This document shows positions 43,774-56,399 of a stretch of 64,000 nt of DNA, piece by piece. The stretch is taken from NCBI GenBank assembly GCA_032622095.1, contig CP136068.1:129959989-130023988 (forward strand), written 5' to 3'. The position numbers were made by a program, and so were the translations under genes. The notes below the pieces were generated by a model, which ran no database searches, was not told where the DNA came from, and worked only from the letters and a program-made list of their open reading frames with translations. Origin of the DNA: Siphonodentalium dalli. Lineage: Eukaryota; Mollusca; Scaphopoda; Gadilida; Siphonodentaliidae. Position 1 is the stretch's first letter. Every line of letters starts with the position of its first letter.

Positions 43774-45503
43774 GCACCGTGGCCGTTTGAACAAACTGAC
43801 GAAAATGGGTATAAATGGAAACCTGCATAACTTATTGAAATCGTATCTTGAATGTAGGCATCAACAAGTTGTCATAGATGGCACACACTCGGAATTACAA
43901 GATGTAACAGCCGGTGTCCCACAAGCCTAAGTATTAGGCCCTCTTTTGTTCTTGATTTATATTAATGATATAACCGAAAATATACGGTGTAACATTCGTT
44001 TATTTGCTGATGATACCTCACTATTTCTCACTATCGAAGATCCCACCATGGCCGCAAAACTAATAAATGATGACCTCGAAACTCTCATGTGTTGGGCATC
44101 AGAATGGCTTGTAAAATTCAATCCCCTAAAAACGGAAGCTCTCTTTATCTCCAGGAAAGAAACGCCAGTATATCACCCACGCCTGACCATGGGAGCCGGG
44201 ACAATTATCGAGGTTGACAGCCATAAACATCTGGGACTTACTTTCGATAACATGGGCTCATGGGGTATCCACATCAGATCTATGCTCGATAAAGCATGGG
44301 GTCGTGTAAATTTAGTACGAAAACATAGATATAAAATAAGTAGAGAAACGCTTGAAAAAATACACTACACATTTATCCGACCACTACTGGAATATGCCTC
44401 CCCTGTGTGGGATAACTGCCCCGATTATCTTAGTGATGACATTGAAAAGGTACAGTACGAAATGGCCCGATTAGTAACAGGTGCAACCATCAGTACGAGT
44501 AATGCGCGCCTTTTATCAGAAACTGGCTGGGAACTCCTTTCTTCACGTCGTAGACAACACAAGCTATGCCAAGTTTTTAAGATGATACGTGGAACTGCTC
44601 CATTAATCCTGAGAAACTATGTACGACCAATCCAGGCAAACAATTCCAGATATAATTTCAGATTTGAACATATAAGACTACCCTCGAATATTAACTATGA
44701 CTATTATATGGATTCGTTCTTACCATCTGCAATTACCGAATGGAACAAACTACCGGAAACTATAAAAAGCTGCCGTACAACCGAAGACTTCAAAAAAGAA
44801 CTGAACAGTGACAATATACGTCCACCTGCCTATTTTTATCATAGTAAATCCCGTAAATCTCATATCCTTCACACCGGTTAAGATTGAACTGCAGCCACCT
44901 GAGTGGTGACCTGACAGATAACCATGTAAAAATTTCCCCCTTCTGTTTATGTGGGGAATTTGAGACAACTTACCACTATTTCTTTGAATGTACATCTTAT
45001 CAAGAGCCAAGAAGAGAACTCTATGACTCCCTACCAAATGTTGCCTTATCTGAGAATACACTAATGCAGGGGTCAAGGAAGCTTAGTCTTCGCGAAAACA
45101 AACAAATATTTAATGCAGTACAGACATATATTATGAAAACACAAAGATTTCCATGATCTGTATGGGTAACAAATTGCTTTGGATTCCGGCCGCGTTATGC
45201 GGCAGCACGATGTTCCCCATTATATATGTAGTACTAAATGTCTTCCGATAACGATTATTTTGTAAGTTACTTACTTGTCACTATCCTGTATATACGTGAA
45301 ATGATTCTAAATGAAGAATGCAGCGATATTCACAGTGTACCCCATTGAAATAGGAATTGGCCATTGCGATTGACCCCCTCCCATGGAGCCTGGCGCATGC
45401 ATATTACTACGAGCATAATTTTCATCACGCAGCAACTAAATTATTGAAAACTCTGCCCCCTCCACTTTCTCACTCTCTCTCATTCTCCCTCTCTTTCTCT
45501 CTC

Positions 45504-45548
<45 letters not shown>

Positions 45549-45824
45549 CCTGCTATCCCTAACACTATCTTCCCGCTGTTCCATCCCCAACTCAAACTTA
45601 GTTACTTCTCCTTTAAAAAACATTATTTATATCCTTTCCCGTCTGATCGATACCCCTCCCTCACTTATTGGGGAAGGGGCATGTCGCCAAAGAAGAGAAG
45701 ACTTCATATAAGCCCTCGGGCTGATCCTCATTTCCATACATTTATCTCCTATATGTTATATATTTATGTCATTTGTGTATTATGTGTATTATGTTTGGAT
45801 TTGGAAATAAAAATATGTTTACAC
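43774..45824 (+). mobile_element. 5'-truncated lineage C LINE with 11-bp target duplication
   Basis: TAACACTCAAA flanks it at 43763-43773 and 45825-45835. The RT frame opens immediately (HRGRLNKLTKMGINGNL), has a TAA in the PQG box (VPQA-stop-VLGPLLFLIYI at about 43928), NIRLFADDTSLFL, EYASPVWDN, and a frame change near 44880 before the C-terminus CLCGEFETTYHYFFEC...KTQRFP (stop 45156). The 3' UTR to 45824 has a long CT repeat and ends in an AATAAA-type word and ATATGTTTACACT. It proves that the repeat at 16373-16831 is this LINE's 3' UTR. Confidence 0.9.
45464..45544. repeat. CT microsatellite in LINE 3' UTR
   Basis: An almost pure (ct)n run within the lineage C 3' UTR. The equivalent place in the 16373-16831 copy holds shorter, impure (ga)n on the plus strand. 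Confidence 0.95.
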
Positions 45825-45835
45825 TAACACTCAAA

Positions 45836-46465
45836 CAGAATATGCACAAGCTTATCGACAAAACCCCGTCCGCAGGCACCGCACGTGGAAGGTGTTGAGA
45901 TAGCTTCAAAACAAATGAGCTGAGCCGCTGTATGGAAATTATTCTTTTCTGAGGGGAACTTCTTACACATTACCCACAGGTATGACATATCAAGATTGGT
46001 ATGCACCAATTTAAATTTCTGAAAAGAATTATCGTTCTCAATCCTGTATAACCACTCACGCTCCCAGTGCAGTGCCGTCAAGTTGACAAGGGTTTTCCAT
46101 GTGCACTTATCAGGAAATAATGAAGATGATATGTAATCGTGTACATAAGTAATTAAGTCGTGTTCTTGTAAGGCCTTGAAAAGATCTTTGAAGTAAAGAT
46201 TCTTGTTCGAATCGGAAATGGACGAACAGTAGAATTGGAGTTACCGTAGAATAAATATTTCTTTGACAGCTTTGGAAGTATTTAAATTGCACAGGGAATA
46301 GAAAAATAACATTTTTCTTCGGTATATGTACCATTCAAGCGGATAGGCTCACAAGAGACCAAGTGCCATGTCAGTTCTGGTTCGCATATGCAAGCCTTGT
46401 ATGTGTTTCAAGCACAAGCGATGAGACCTTTCGAGGCGGTCGCTATCAGTTTTAGTTAAAGAATG
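45836..46465 (-). pseudogene. Lineage B-like LINE ORF2 fragment (first part)
   Basis: On the minus strand: RLERSHRLCLKHIQGLHMRT, then after frame changes KDLFKALQEHDLITYVHDYI, FPDKCTWKTLV, WEREWLYRIENDNSFQKFKL, TCGACGRGF and KLVHILFEC. It lines up with KSIQTLPKRAST...FQLLTKYDLIDNLFNF...CVLCSMVY of the full-length lineage B copy. Joining across the 43774-45824 insertion gives HILFECYALIHIRN. The right end at about 46465 abuts a truncated lineage D ORF1. Confidence 0.78.
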
Positions 46466-47301
46466 CAGAAGCTCGCCGTGAGTTTATTGTTGATTTCCGA
46501 CACGTGCTGACTGACAATATCTACAGTTTTGAACTTATGCTCCATAGATGTCAGAATTGTTATTATATGATTTAGTTTTGAGTCGGTGTCACCTCCGCTG
46601 CGAATAATGTCACTCACTTCTAAATTACTATTGTTTCCAGTGTGATTATGAATTTGGGTATCCATGATTTCCTTCGTTGCAGATCTGAACGGGTTCAAGT
46701 CTAGATTGATGAGATTGTGTTCACTCTGAATTCCATTAAAGTTATAGATTTCGTTTTTGGAGTTGATTTGCTGCATATTACTATCTGATGGTTTTTCGGG
46801 ATACAAGTCTTTTGATATGTCACTGTTATAGTCACTGTTTACTACACTGAGACTATTATATACTGTAGATGGTAGATCTAATTGTTCAGTTACATTTTCA
46901 TTTTCGCCAATCGACGCCATCTTTGTTGACGTTTTGAGTTTGAAATCAACCACAAGGCTCATAAAGTAGATAGATATCACTGCCATCGTACCTTATTATT
47001 CAGAAAGTCACGGCACATATTAGTCCATGTAATCCAATAAACATTTATATCATGGTATATGCGAAAATTAATCTCGGATTTTAACTTTTGATCGGATTTT
47101 TCGTTCCCAAAATTTCAAACGGCTTTAATGTTGGCGCATGCGCAGATCAACCCCGCGGTCGCGGTCTATATTTCTTGTACATATACCCAAGCGGGTGATG
47201 ACATATTTATAAAACGGTTCACACCCCAAGGCAAACAAAATTGAGCCACATTCTATACGACGATTACCTATCAATTACCATTCAATCAAAAGTTAATTGA
47301 A
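46466..47301 (-). pseudogene. Lineage D LINE 5' UTR and ORF1 N-terminus, 3'-truncated
   Basis: The 5' UTR 47301-46922 includes an NRF1-like GGCGCATGCGCA at 47133-47144. ORF1 starts MASIGENENV (about 46918) and is open through the coiled coil to NNKLTA, where it breaks at about 46470. It is nearly identical to 41855-42720, apart from a few substitutions, a 4-bp gata insertion in the 5' UTR and a 6-bp deletion in ORF1. It keeps the Ser codon that is a stop in the other copy. Confidence 0.88.
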
Positions 47302-47732
47302 TGGTTTGTGGTGTTACATTTTCCTGTTGAACAATTAGTCAAATACTCGTTGACAATCGGATCACTTGCGTCAGCAGTATTTATCAGCGTTGATAAACCA
47401 TTTTGTCTCCGAATTTGAAAACGTTTTTTATACTGATGGCGTGTGTCTGGATTAAACAGATTCTTCCTTGTGATAATAAACTGTTTCGGCTGTTTAGGTT
47501 ATTTTTCGTCTTGTTGTCATAATAGGATTATCGTGCAGAATACAGGAGGCAATCAAAGTTCCGGTAGTGTTCGGACTCCGACGTGAAACTATTCCACATT
47601 GCATGAAGTGTGTGTGATGAAATATCACCGGCATTCATAACAGCAGATTTAACCAAACCTGCATATATTGCCTGCATTTTCGGCGTACATGCATGTATAT
47701 GTGAACAGTTTGTGGATTGTTCTCAATGGTAT
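47302..47732. other. Spacer between LINE 5' end and duplicated block
   Basis: No firm gene. The minus strand at about 47690-47545 has an open stretch reading AIYAGLVKSAVMNAGDISSH, TLHAMWNSFTSE, which looks coding-like but was not assigned to a family. Confidence 0.35.
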
Positions 47733-49552
47733 TGTGGCCGTGCGGAATTCGGGTGTAGTGTGTGTGACACCCTACTTTAATAATAATCCGCTGCCATCTT
47801 GTTTAGTTTTTCATCTTTGGGGAAATTAGCTTGGTAGGCTGTTGGTACCTAAAGTAATGAACAGAACAGTATAAATAGTTGTGTTGAGAATTTATTCGTT
47901 CGAAAGTCCTTAGTAATAAACAAATTTAGCATTATAATTAGAATGGCAGTAACAGAATAAATAGTGTTAACAATTCAGCGACCATTCGTCAATCAACCAA
48001 TCAATCAATCTTTATTTAGATTTAAGCATATGTTGTGTCCTCAAGCATCGCCCAAGCTAAAGTATGTATAAAGGTGTATATTAATTATAAGAATGTAATT
48101 CTTTGATGTGAAAAGCTCGAAGCTGAATGCGAAATTTCCATTTGCATTTAAGTAAACTTTTATCAATATGTCTATTTAAAAGGACCCATGCAGCTTTAAA
48201 TTGGGAAATATCTTCGAAGCTAGCCTAGGCTAGGAAACTTGTAATGGCTAAGTTTGGATGGTTCATTTTATTGAACCGTGGTAGAATATTATGGTTGAAA
48301 GTAATTTCGTATTTGATTGTTAAATGTTTTGGCTCCATTAAGTGACCGAATCATGGTTGAATTTAACAGTTGCCAGTGCATGCAACTTCGATTGATTGGT
48401 TGGATGGATGAATTCAGACATATATTAATCTATGCTTATAATAACATTACACCTGAACATGGCTATACCAACTTACCCGGAACCCGGATGAAAGATTTGC
48501 ATGTTTCATAATCGCCAATAATAATACAAATGTGTTACCGTTGAACAAACTCCGGATTTAACAGAAAAACTTTACTCACAAGATTCACATATTCACATTG
48601 AAAATATCTCGCCTATTACAAATATTCATGGTGTATTAATCTGCAAACAAAAAGTATCTTATATTTTAACTCACCTAAAGTAATGAACAGAACAGTATAA
48701 ATAGTTGTGTTGAGAATTTATTCGTTCGAAAGTGACGAATTTCCCAACACAATCCATATTTATACCCCCCTGTTTTGCACGGTGGCTTGAGGTAGTCATT
48801 TTGTCAGTAGCACCAATGAAAATCCTCAGTTCTAGCTCAATCCAACAAAATCGTTTTATGGCACGTGTAGAAGTTTTCAAATCATGTGATGGACAGGCTA
48901 CTTTGCATAACTTGCCCCACCTTTGCCTGGCCATAATTTCACCCACATATGTTATATTAATGTTCATGCTAGATTACTCTCATGCACGCAGGATGGCATG
49001 TGTGTAATTAAATTCTGGCATTTAGTCTGAAACTAATCTCCGGACCGTGGGTCCATCGACGGTCCAGCAATGTTATCTTCTACCTTAATTACCGTCCACC
49101 TGCTGGCTATTACCTGTAAATCCCCTTCACCTGGAATTGGTAAATTAGATTTCTGCTTTTGGCGCCGAGATGTCTACCCTTTTCATCTTGGTAATCTATT
49201 TCCATGCAAAATACGCCTGCTTAGTTACATTTAACATCCTTCATACAACTTACGCGCTGGGAATCGGACAGGTATAATTCAACCCCGCTAAATTAACGAT
49301 GGTCAATTATTTCGCCAGACCCCTTTACCTGTGTTGTGAATCAATGTTAATAATGAGCTTTTCTCACATCTGTGGTCTCTAATGGAACCTTGCATTAACC
49401 CCCCAGTATTTTCATGCACTCCATATAAAAAATCCCTATTTCTTTGAAACAATTTTTCTTCAACCTAGTATTTAAAATGTGCGATATGAAATGAACGTGC
49501 TAAATCACAATATGACACCACCCCCAATATGGCACTACCCCACAATATGACA
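47733..49552 (+). repeat. 1,820-bp duplicated block, copy 1
   Basis: Matches 56400-58219 at a constant offset of 8,667 with no indel; only two substitutions were noticed (about 47853 and 49433). At the right end the minisatellite caatatgacac-ta/ca-cccc continues past 49552 here but is cut in copy 2, so this copy retains more of the original. No convincing gene inside; open frames are identical in both copies and resemble nothing known. Contains an internal 60-bp direct repeat. Confidence 0.96.
47848..48733 (+). repeat. 60-bp direct repeats 826 bp apart inside the duplicated block
   Basis: The word cctaaagtaatgaacagaac, then agtataaatag, to ttattcgttcgaaagt occurs at 47848-47907 and 48674-48733 (also 56515-56574 and 57341-57400). 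A TATAAATAG box lies within each. The arrangement is reminiscent of very short terminal repeats of a miniature retroelement, but no flanking target duplication was found. Confidence 0.8.
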
Positions 49553-52500
49553 CTACCCCCTTGTCCCAATGAGATGTCTCCTGGCATCTCCATATAAAAA
49601 ATAATCCAAACAGTCAACAATTTTTGTTCATATTTGTGGATATAGTGGAGCTGATGCCCGTTCCGGAATGTCCGTGAGATGGCTGTATTTAGTGGCATCA
49701 TGATCCGCTGGTTCTGACGTTGAAGAGAATTGAACTTGGAGTGCTTAGAGTCAACTATTATACTCGCAAACACCAAAGAATTAAGTAGAGAGATTTAGGT
49801 ATTATCGTTCGAGTCATCTATCAATAACTTATCAACCATAATTTGGCCTGCTAGTGAATGATTTGAAAAGAACTTGCGTGCAAAATGACGTATGATATAG
49901 TAGAGAATCAATGTGAGCCGAATATGGTCACTTGAAATAAAATTGAACTGCTTTTGTGCTAAATAAATGTGAAATTTTGCATGAGTTTTTAATGTAATAG
50001 TTACATAAGTAATTAAACCTTTGTCATCACATTGGTGTGATTTGATCGAATATTACTGCAATTCATTTCCGACGCTAAGAAGCAAAGAAGCTGTGCATTG
50101 TTACACATAAATAAAATTAATAACATGAAACAGAAATGTGGCCTGACTCATTTTGAACGTAACCTACATACCTCGTTTACTCTTGGAGTGATTTGCATCT
50201 GGTATTAAGGCAAAATATAGTGGCAGAACACATCTAGAAATTTGCTCCTGACAATTCCTAATAATCTTCAAAGTCTAAGGCTTATGAATCGGTATAAGGA
50301 ATCAAGAAGTAGTTGAAATAACATCAGTTTAAAGACTATTTAGCTTTCAACTAGCAAGAGCTTTCAGTTTGTAAGCCTTGTAGAATGCATATCGCTGAAT
50401 ACATAGTTAGTGTTAGAAGTAATTAATTATTTGCAGGAACTGAAAATCCCATATCTTGTAAATAGCTATCGCATATTCCAATGTGGTAATTGGTAAATTA
50501 ATGCCAATAAATATGTGTATTTAAGTGTGACGTCGCAGAACACTGAAATTTGATATAAGAATGAGAAGATTTTGCTGAAGATATATACTAGTTTGCAAAG
50601 AATATTTGTATAATAAGCTTAACATATCTCGAATTATGGTAATGGTAGTGGTGGTAGCGTAGTAGAGTGGTGATGGAACCATTATGAGTGACAGACAACG
50701 TTTCATTAATGAACTTAGTCAAGTAGATTTGTTATTAAAGCTCAGCATTATATCTATTGAAATGAGATAAATGTTCGATGAACTATGCTTTTATTTCGTA
50801 TTTTCCAAGCATCACTGTATGACTTACATAGATATGCATGAATATGCATGTATACTTTCATTATAGGATGCGGGTACCTTTTCAAACAAGTTTTGAAAAG
50901 GAAGGACCGTTTATGATTTGTATATAAGTAGCATTTTTCATAGTAACTTGACTGGATATCGTGTGAAACGAACCAGCCCTTGTGTGGCTTGTTATATTTA
51001 AGTTATATTTAACTTCATATTAGTCATTTATATCTGAAGTAGTCATATAGGACGAACATGACCTGTTCATGAAAAGTATTTCCATGTTTTAATTTGTATA
51101 AGTATTTACGTCTTGAAAAGACAAGTTGATATCATAAATAGGTGTTATGTAATGTCATATTTATAGGCGAATATGCGCTATGATGTAGCCAGCAATTTCA
51201 GCTGTTTTAATGTCATGTAGACATGTGTATAATACTTTATAGTATACGTGGTGAGGCCCGGATTTCGGTGATAAAGTGGCAATTATATAGAAATGTGCCC
51301 TTAGTCTGTAAGACGGTATGTAAAGATGTACTCTTGGCTCGTACTTGTTATACTGACGTCACGTCGTGACAGTATGTGTAAATTATGCTCTCAAACTCGT
51401 AAAGCAGTAATCAGGTCACATATTGACCTGTTTGTAGAATATGCTCTAAGAAAACCAGCATGTGAGGCTTTCCTTTGGTTGGGCTGCTGTTTCAATCAGA
51501 ACAATGGAAATGCACAAACTCAGGTGGTGTGGGTATAAATAATAAGATAAATAAATAAGTAAGTAGCCCCAATGACATATATTATATATAGAGTGATCAA
51601 TTCTATACAAAATATCAGGAGCCTGTCAATAAATTGTGACCCACAACCTGCATACCAATCTATCCAAACTTGAACCCGTCAGACAGCGGAACCCCTTCTA
51701 AAGCGAAGTCTTGCGTTGATGTCGGTATAGAAGTACAACACAAGAAAATCCGGGGGACAAAAGGGTTGCTAAACCATTTTCTTCGCATAGAAATTGAGCA
51801 TATATATAATGTAGTTTCGCACCGAAAGGAAGTTTATATATGAGCTGAGTCATATGCAACCTCCGATACAAAAACCACGGGAAAAATGGCATCTGAGCCA
51901 TGTAGGATAGTAGAAACGAGCATGTTTAAAAATGGAGTCTGGCCCCGTCATGACGTTTAGAAATAAGCGATAATATATCACGAATTTGCGACATGCGACA
52001 CCAGAGACCCCCAGGCCATGGCCCTGACGCCATGCCTAATTGTAGAATGTAGCATGATTGATTTCCAAGCTTCTCGCGACTGGGAAACCGGCTCACCCGA
52101 ATATGAGTGTATCAACCAGCATACATGTATACATGAGCCTAGTTATGTACGAACTTCACGCATGGGGAAGCCGTTTCAAGTAATTGTAGAATCTAGCATA
52201 AAAATGCGTCTTTAAGTATGACCTTCGCGCACTGGGAAGTAGCCATAAATAATCGTAGAAATCAGCTTGCATAATGAGCATAAGTCAGTTTGGGCCTCTC
52301 GCACGGGAAGTAGCTATGATATTATAATTCGCATTGGAAATATATTGACCGCAAAATTGCTATAAAATAACAAAAGTTGTGAGTTTCGTACTCGGAACTG
52401 ATTCGTTCCCGGAAGTGACAAGAATCGTTCCCTTAAGGGATAAAATTATTTACCGGAAGTGATAGAGTCGTTAACGGAAAGGAGAGATTGATTAGGAAAT

Positions 52501-55500
52501 CGAACCACTCTGGAACAGGAATAGAACGTACACTGTACTGTATGACATCTCTTATTCTCTTCATTCCATGTTCATCACAATGAAGATTATTTTCATTACA
52601 ACATAGCAAAACGATTGTGTTATTTACATGGTCGCACTTTGGTGTGTATATAACTAAAAATTATACCATTTATATATGCATTCTCGGAATTTAACCTTCA
52701 TGTCTTTGTGACCCTATAACAAGTTATTTACAAGAATGCACGCTGATGTGCATTCAGCATGCTGGCATTGTATTACTTTGTGCATGTTCAACTTATATCA
52801 GATACCATGTGATAAAGTCCTCATTAATGTCTGGCAACCATGGACTATCCTTTCCATATTAATGAGGCGCAGTTAACAACAGACCAGGATATGCAATCGT
52901 GGTCATTTATTGGATTTAACTGCAAAACTATAGCCCGGCTTTGCAGTTGCTTATCATTCTGCATAATCTTGGCATTTAGATATCGTATCACGGAAAGCGT
53001 GTGAACTACCGTTCATAAATAAGTATAGGTCTTATAGTAGACTGAGAAATGTCGTGTTTTGTATATTGTATATAATATGACCAGAAAAGGTCGCGCAATG
53101 TCGGCTTATATATGCGTTCAGTATATAAATGGATATACAGACGTCTAAAGTCCCTATTTGTTATTGAATATTGACAGTTTGTTGAAATATAGATGCACAT
53201 ATTAATGGATCCCAAAAACGCTCTTTATTGAGCCTGTATATATGGTAATCGGCGCGGAAAACTTTTATATTGATATATAAAGCCAATACTTATCATGTCC
53301 TCTCAATTATAAACATACAGTGACATGATATGGCATGATATGTATACTAGAGAACGCCGCCCATACTCTAGGTCTGATAGCGTGCACGGGACCCCGAACT
53401 CACTAGCCATCAAGCCCAGAACAATAGACCACATTCCACAATTATACTCAAACCAATTTCACTGTACGTTATCACTTGTTTTATCTCTAGTTTTAAGAAA
53501 ACAAAGAAGGAAGCATAATCTCGACTGCTATGCCTTGTTGTATGAACTTATTTAACTAAATTTATGTTGCAATTTGGAACATAATCTAAAATTACCCTTT
53601 TAATATACTAAATGGCTGACAAAATCATAGGATAAATCAGGTACATTTATGCACATTACTGCAGATGTGAAATGGGCGATGATTATCATTTCATCATCAC
53701 ATGTACAGAGCTACACGGAATGATAACCGAATATCGCCAAATTGTTGTGAAACCAATTTATTTCCGACAATTAATTTTGTTAAATTATTATTTAATCCTT
53801 TGTTCGATTTTCCCTCTGGGATTATATACATCCTGAATCGTGCATTACTCATACACAATTCAAAATATGAGTCGGTGACCTATGTATAGGTATCATAGTT
53901 GTGTATCAAGAGATAAAACTGAACCATTACATAATAATAATACAAGTATTGAGTAATGACTGAATGAACATTTTATATTAAAAGACATACTATGCGCTTG
54001 TTCGGGTGCGTGAAACTGATAAGATGGTATTCGAGCGCTATGCCAACGGAAAGAAGGGAAACTTCTACTAACATCGCTGAAAATGTGAAGCAAATCGACC
54101 GAAACACTCCATAGAAAACTTCGTTTGAACAATGCTTAACTGTAAATATTTAGTAATCGATTCGGGACGCATGTATCTGTAATAAACGAAATAAATGTCG
54201 GCCCCAAGAACTACATCAACTTAATATTTATGAGAAGGGCTGTATGTGTCATCTATTCGGATATAATGTTTAAACACAAATTACAGATGTTAAACTTTTG
54301 ATTATTCCATAATTATAATTGATCACCATATCTGGGTGATTCATATTACTTTAATGAGCTGTATTTCCATATTGTATTTTGTTTAATCATCTAAAAATAG
54401 GGTAATTATGATGTCATGTTTCATTCCAATCGGCGCCTTTTGTGTAACAAACTACATGAAAAGATCACTTCTAGTCCTATATGCCCGTCGCATTAATTTT
54501 ATTCAGGTCCATGAACACCCGCTTTTATTCTCGGCATGAGGTCCACACCGTTATGATCAAAACAATACCATGTGTGATTAACTACACGGTAACTTGAATT
54601 TGGAAACTGCCTCGTTAGCGGTACCATTATGCAGTGAATAGTCACTTATATGGAACATATGCATGGTGTTGACATTTCAAATGAACATGTGCGAAAATTG
54701 AAAACGGAAGATCTAAAACTGATAACAACGCATAGGTTGTTTAAAACAAGGTACTAATTTGAGCCATACATTTGCTGCACGCGTTCTAATAAAGCGAGTT
54801 TTCTATTTAAGAGACTGCGAATCGGCAATCATAGTTTGGAAATTAACAAAGGGGAGACACAAACAGCGCCACTACTCGTTAGTGAAAGATTATGTATTGT
54901 GTTTAGACGTAAACTCATTGAAACAGAATACCATTTTACATTTTTCACCAATGGCAATTTGGGGAGAAATTTAGATTTATTATGAAGAATTAACACAAAG
55001 GAACTATTATTCCTGTATTTGACATTATCCAGTCTTTCTTCGCCGCTTGAAATTTCAATGAAGCTAGTCAATCAATAAGTTATTACCAATGAACCAAACG
55101 TTATAGGATAACAAGAGGAAAACGAAATTTGTTAGGACACCACATTTTTCATGTATATGCCAATGTTTGTCAAATTATACGTATTTTAGTCATGTTTTGC
55201 AACTGCGCATCTGGGTGTATTTTGAATTAATTCGTATCTTATATTATCTGTTTAAATGAATTCATATGTATAGATATATGCCTTTTGTTCCGTGAATTGA
55301 AACTTGCGACAATTAGTTTACAGTAGGCTTGTATACGAATTATAATTATGTTATACTTGGGTTTATATAAAAACGAAGATTTGGTTTGGTTTGGTTTCTT
55401 AGGGTTTATCGTCGTTCTAGCCGCTAGGCCACACAAGAAGTTAACAATTTTACGGGTGGAGGAATGACCACGCAGAGACTTGATTTCACCAAGAAATTGT

Positions 55501-55596
55501 CCCACGGCGTGTAGAAACACCGACCCATGAAAATCAACTGACCAACTGGCCCAGATTAAAACAAAGAAGCTATGTGTTCTATGTGTCGAGAAGTAC
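49553..55596. other. Long AT-rich region without recognised genes
   Basis: Scanned on both strands: only short, low-quality frames and no domain, LINE motif or RNA gene recognised. A degenerate 80-95-bp repeat (words cgcgactgggaa, cacgcatggggaagc, gcgcactgggaagtagc) spans about 52065-52330. A tract of related ccggaagtgat/cgtta words lies at 52400-52480. TGACGTCA occurs at 51354-51361. It may hold introns or regulatory DNA of a host gene. Confidence 0.5.
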
Positions 55597-55860
55597 AATA
55601 AAGAGCGTCGGTGCTCCCGCTGTGGTATATAATAAAGAGCGTCGATGATGCCTTCACTTATTCATTATAAAGAGCGTCTATGCTATCTGCTTGTGATTAA
55701 TAAAGAGCGTCTGTGTTCTCATTTGGGGTATATAATAAAGAGCGTCTATTATTAATTGCGGTAAATAACAAAGAGCGTCTATGCTATCTTCATGTGATTA
55801 ATAAAGAGCGAATGTGCTTTCGTTGCGATATCTAACAAAGAGCGTTTGTTATGCAATCGA
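55597..55860. repeat. Minisatellite of aataaagagcgtc units, about nine copies
   Basis: The constant word aa(t/c)aaagagcgt recurs every 27-45 bp, separated by variable 15-30 bp (often ctatgctatc...gtgatt). The invariant core with variable spacer is unlike ordinary minisatellites. Confidence 0.85.
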
Positions 55861-56399
55861 TATATGGGGAAATGAATCTTGCACTGCCTAGGGTTTAGGT
55901 CAGTGAAAATGAATTTGCCTTGTCATAATTTTAGACCAACTAATGCGAACATATATATTGGATATGTTTAAAAATTCTACCGGTTGTTGTCACCCACAGT
56001 GCGTTCCACCATTAGACTATTCAGTTTACCGAAAATTTCACGGATTAAAATGAATAAATTATGTGTTCTGCTTAATATTTTGCATTAATTATATGAATCA
56101 AATACCTATACAGATTTGAGAATCACACACAAGTTTTCCGTGTAGAATTTGAATCTGTATCCTTTGGAGTGCACGAACAACAGCTCCTAAATTTTATTCT
56201 GAATCCATAGAAGAGGAGGTATGTCCGCACAGATAATTATTGCATTGTTGAAATACTGCCGTCTATTTTGTCGACCTTTTATGAAGTCGGCCCCTCCTGC
56301 ATGCCGTCGAAACAGTCCTGATCTGTCCTTCGATGTATTGGTCCCTCGTATTGATTTTTCCTTGATGGATCTGTCTTGCCCGGTGGATTCTGACAACAG
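55861..56399. other. Spacer with a GC-richer island next to the duplicated block
   Basis: 56187-56399 is GC-richer than its surroundings and open on the minus strand (GQDRSIKEKSIRGTNTSKDR, GGADFIKGRQNRRQYF). It could be a coding remnant, but no family was recognised. It ends exactly at the duplication boundary. Confidence 0.35.

Noticed and set aside
45384-45824. First read as a separate SINE or solo LTR (TATA-like and AATAAA-like motifs)
   Set aside because: The 11-bp target duplication encloses it together with the lineage C RT, so it is that LINE's 3' UTR.
45357-45827. 156-codon frame with a long SLSLSL tract
   Set aside because: Translation of the CT microsatellite within the LINE 3' UTR.
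47733-49552. Helitron or terminal-inverted-repeat transposon
   Set aside because: Neither TC...CTRR ends with a hairpin nor inverted termini were found; left as an unclassified duplication.
51354-51361. Lone TGACGTCA (CRE)
   Set aside because: A single 8-mer with no other supporting motif or gene nearby.
51326-51538. 70-codon frame with several Cys
   Set aside because: No recognisable domain, no splice context, in AT-rich sequence.
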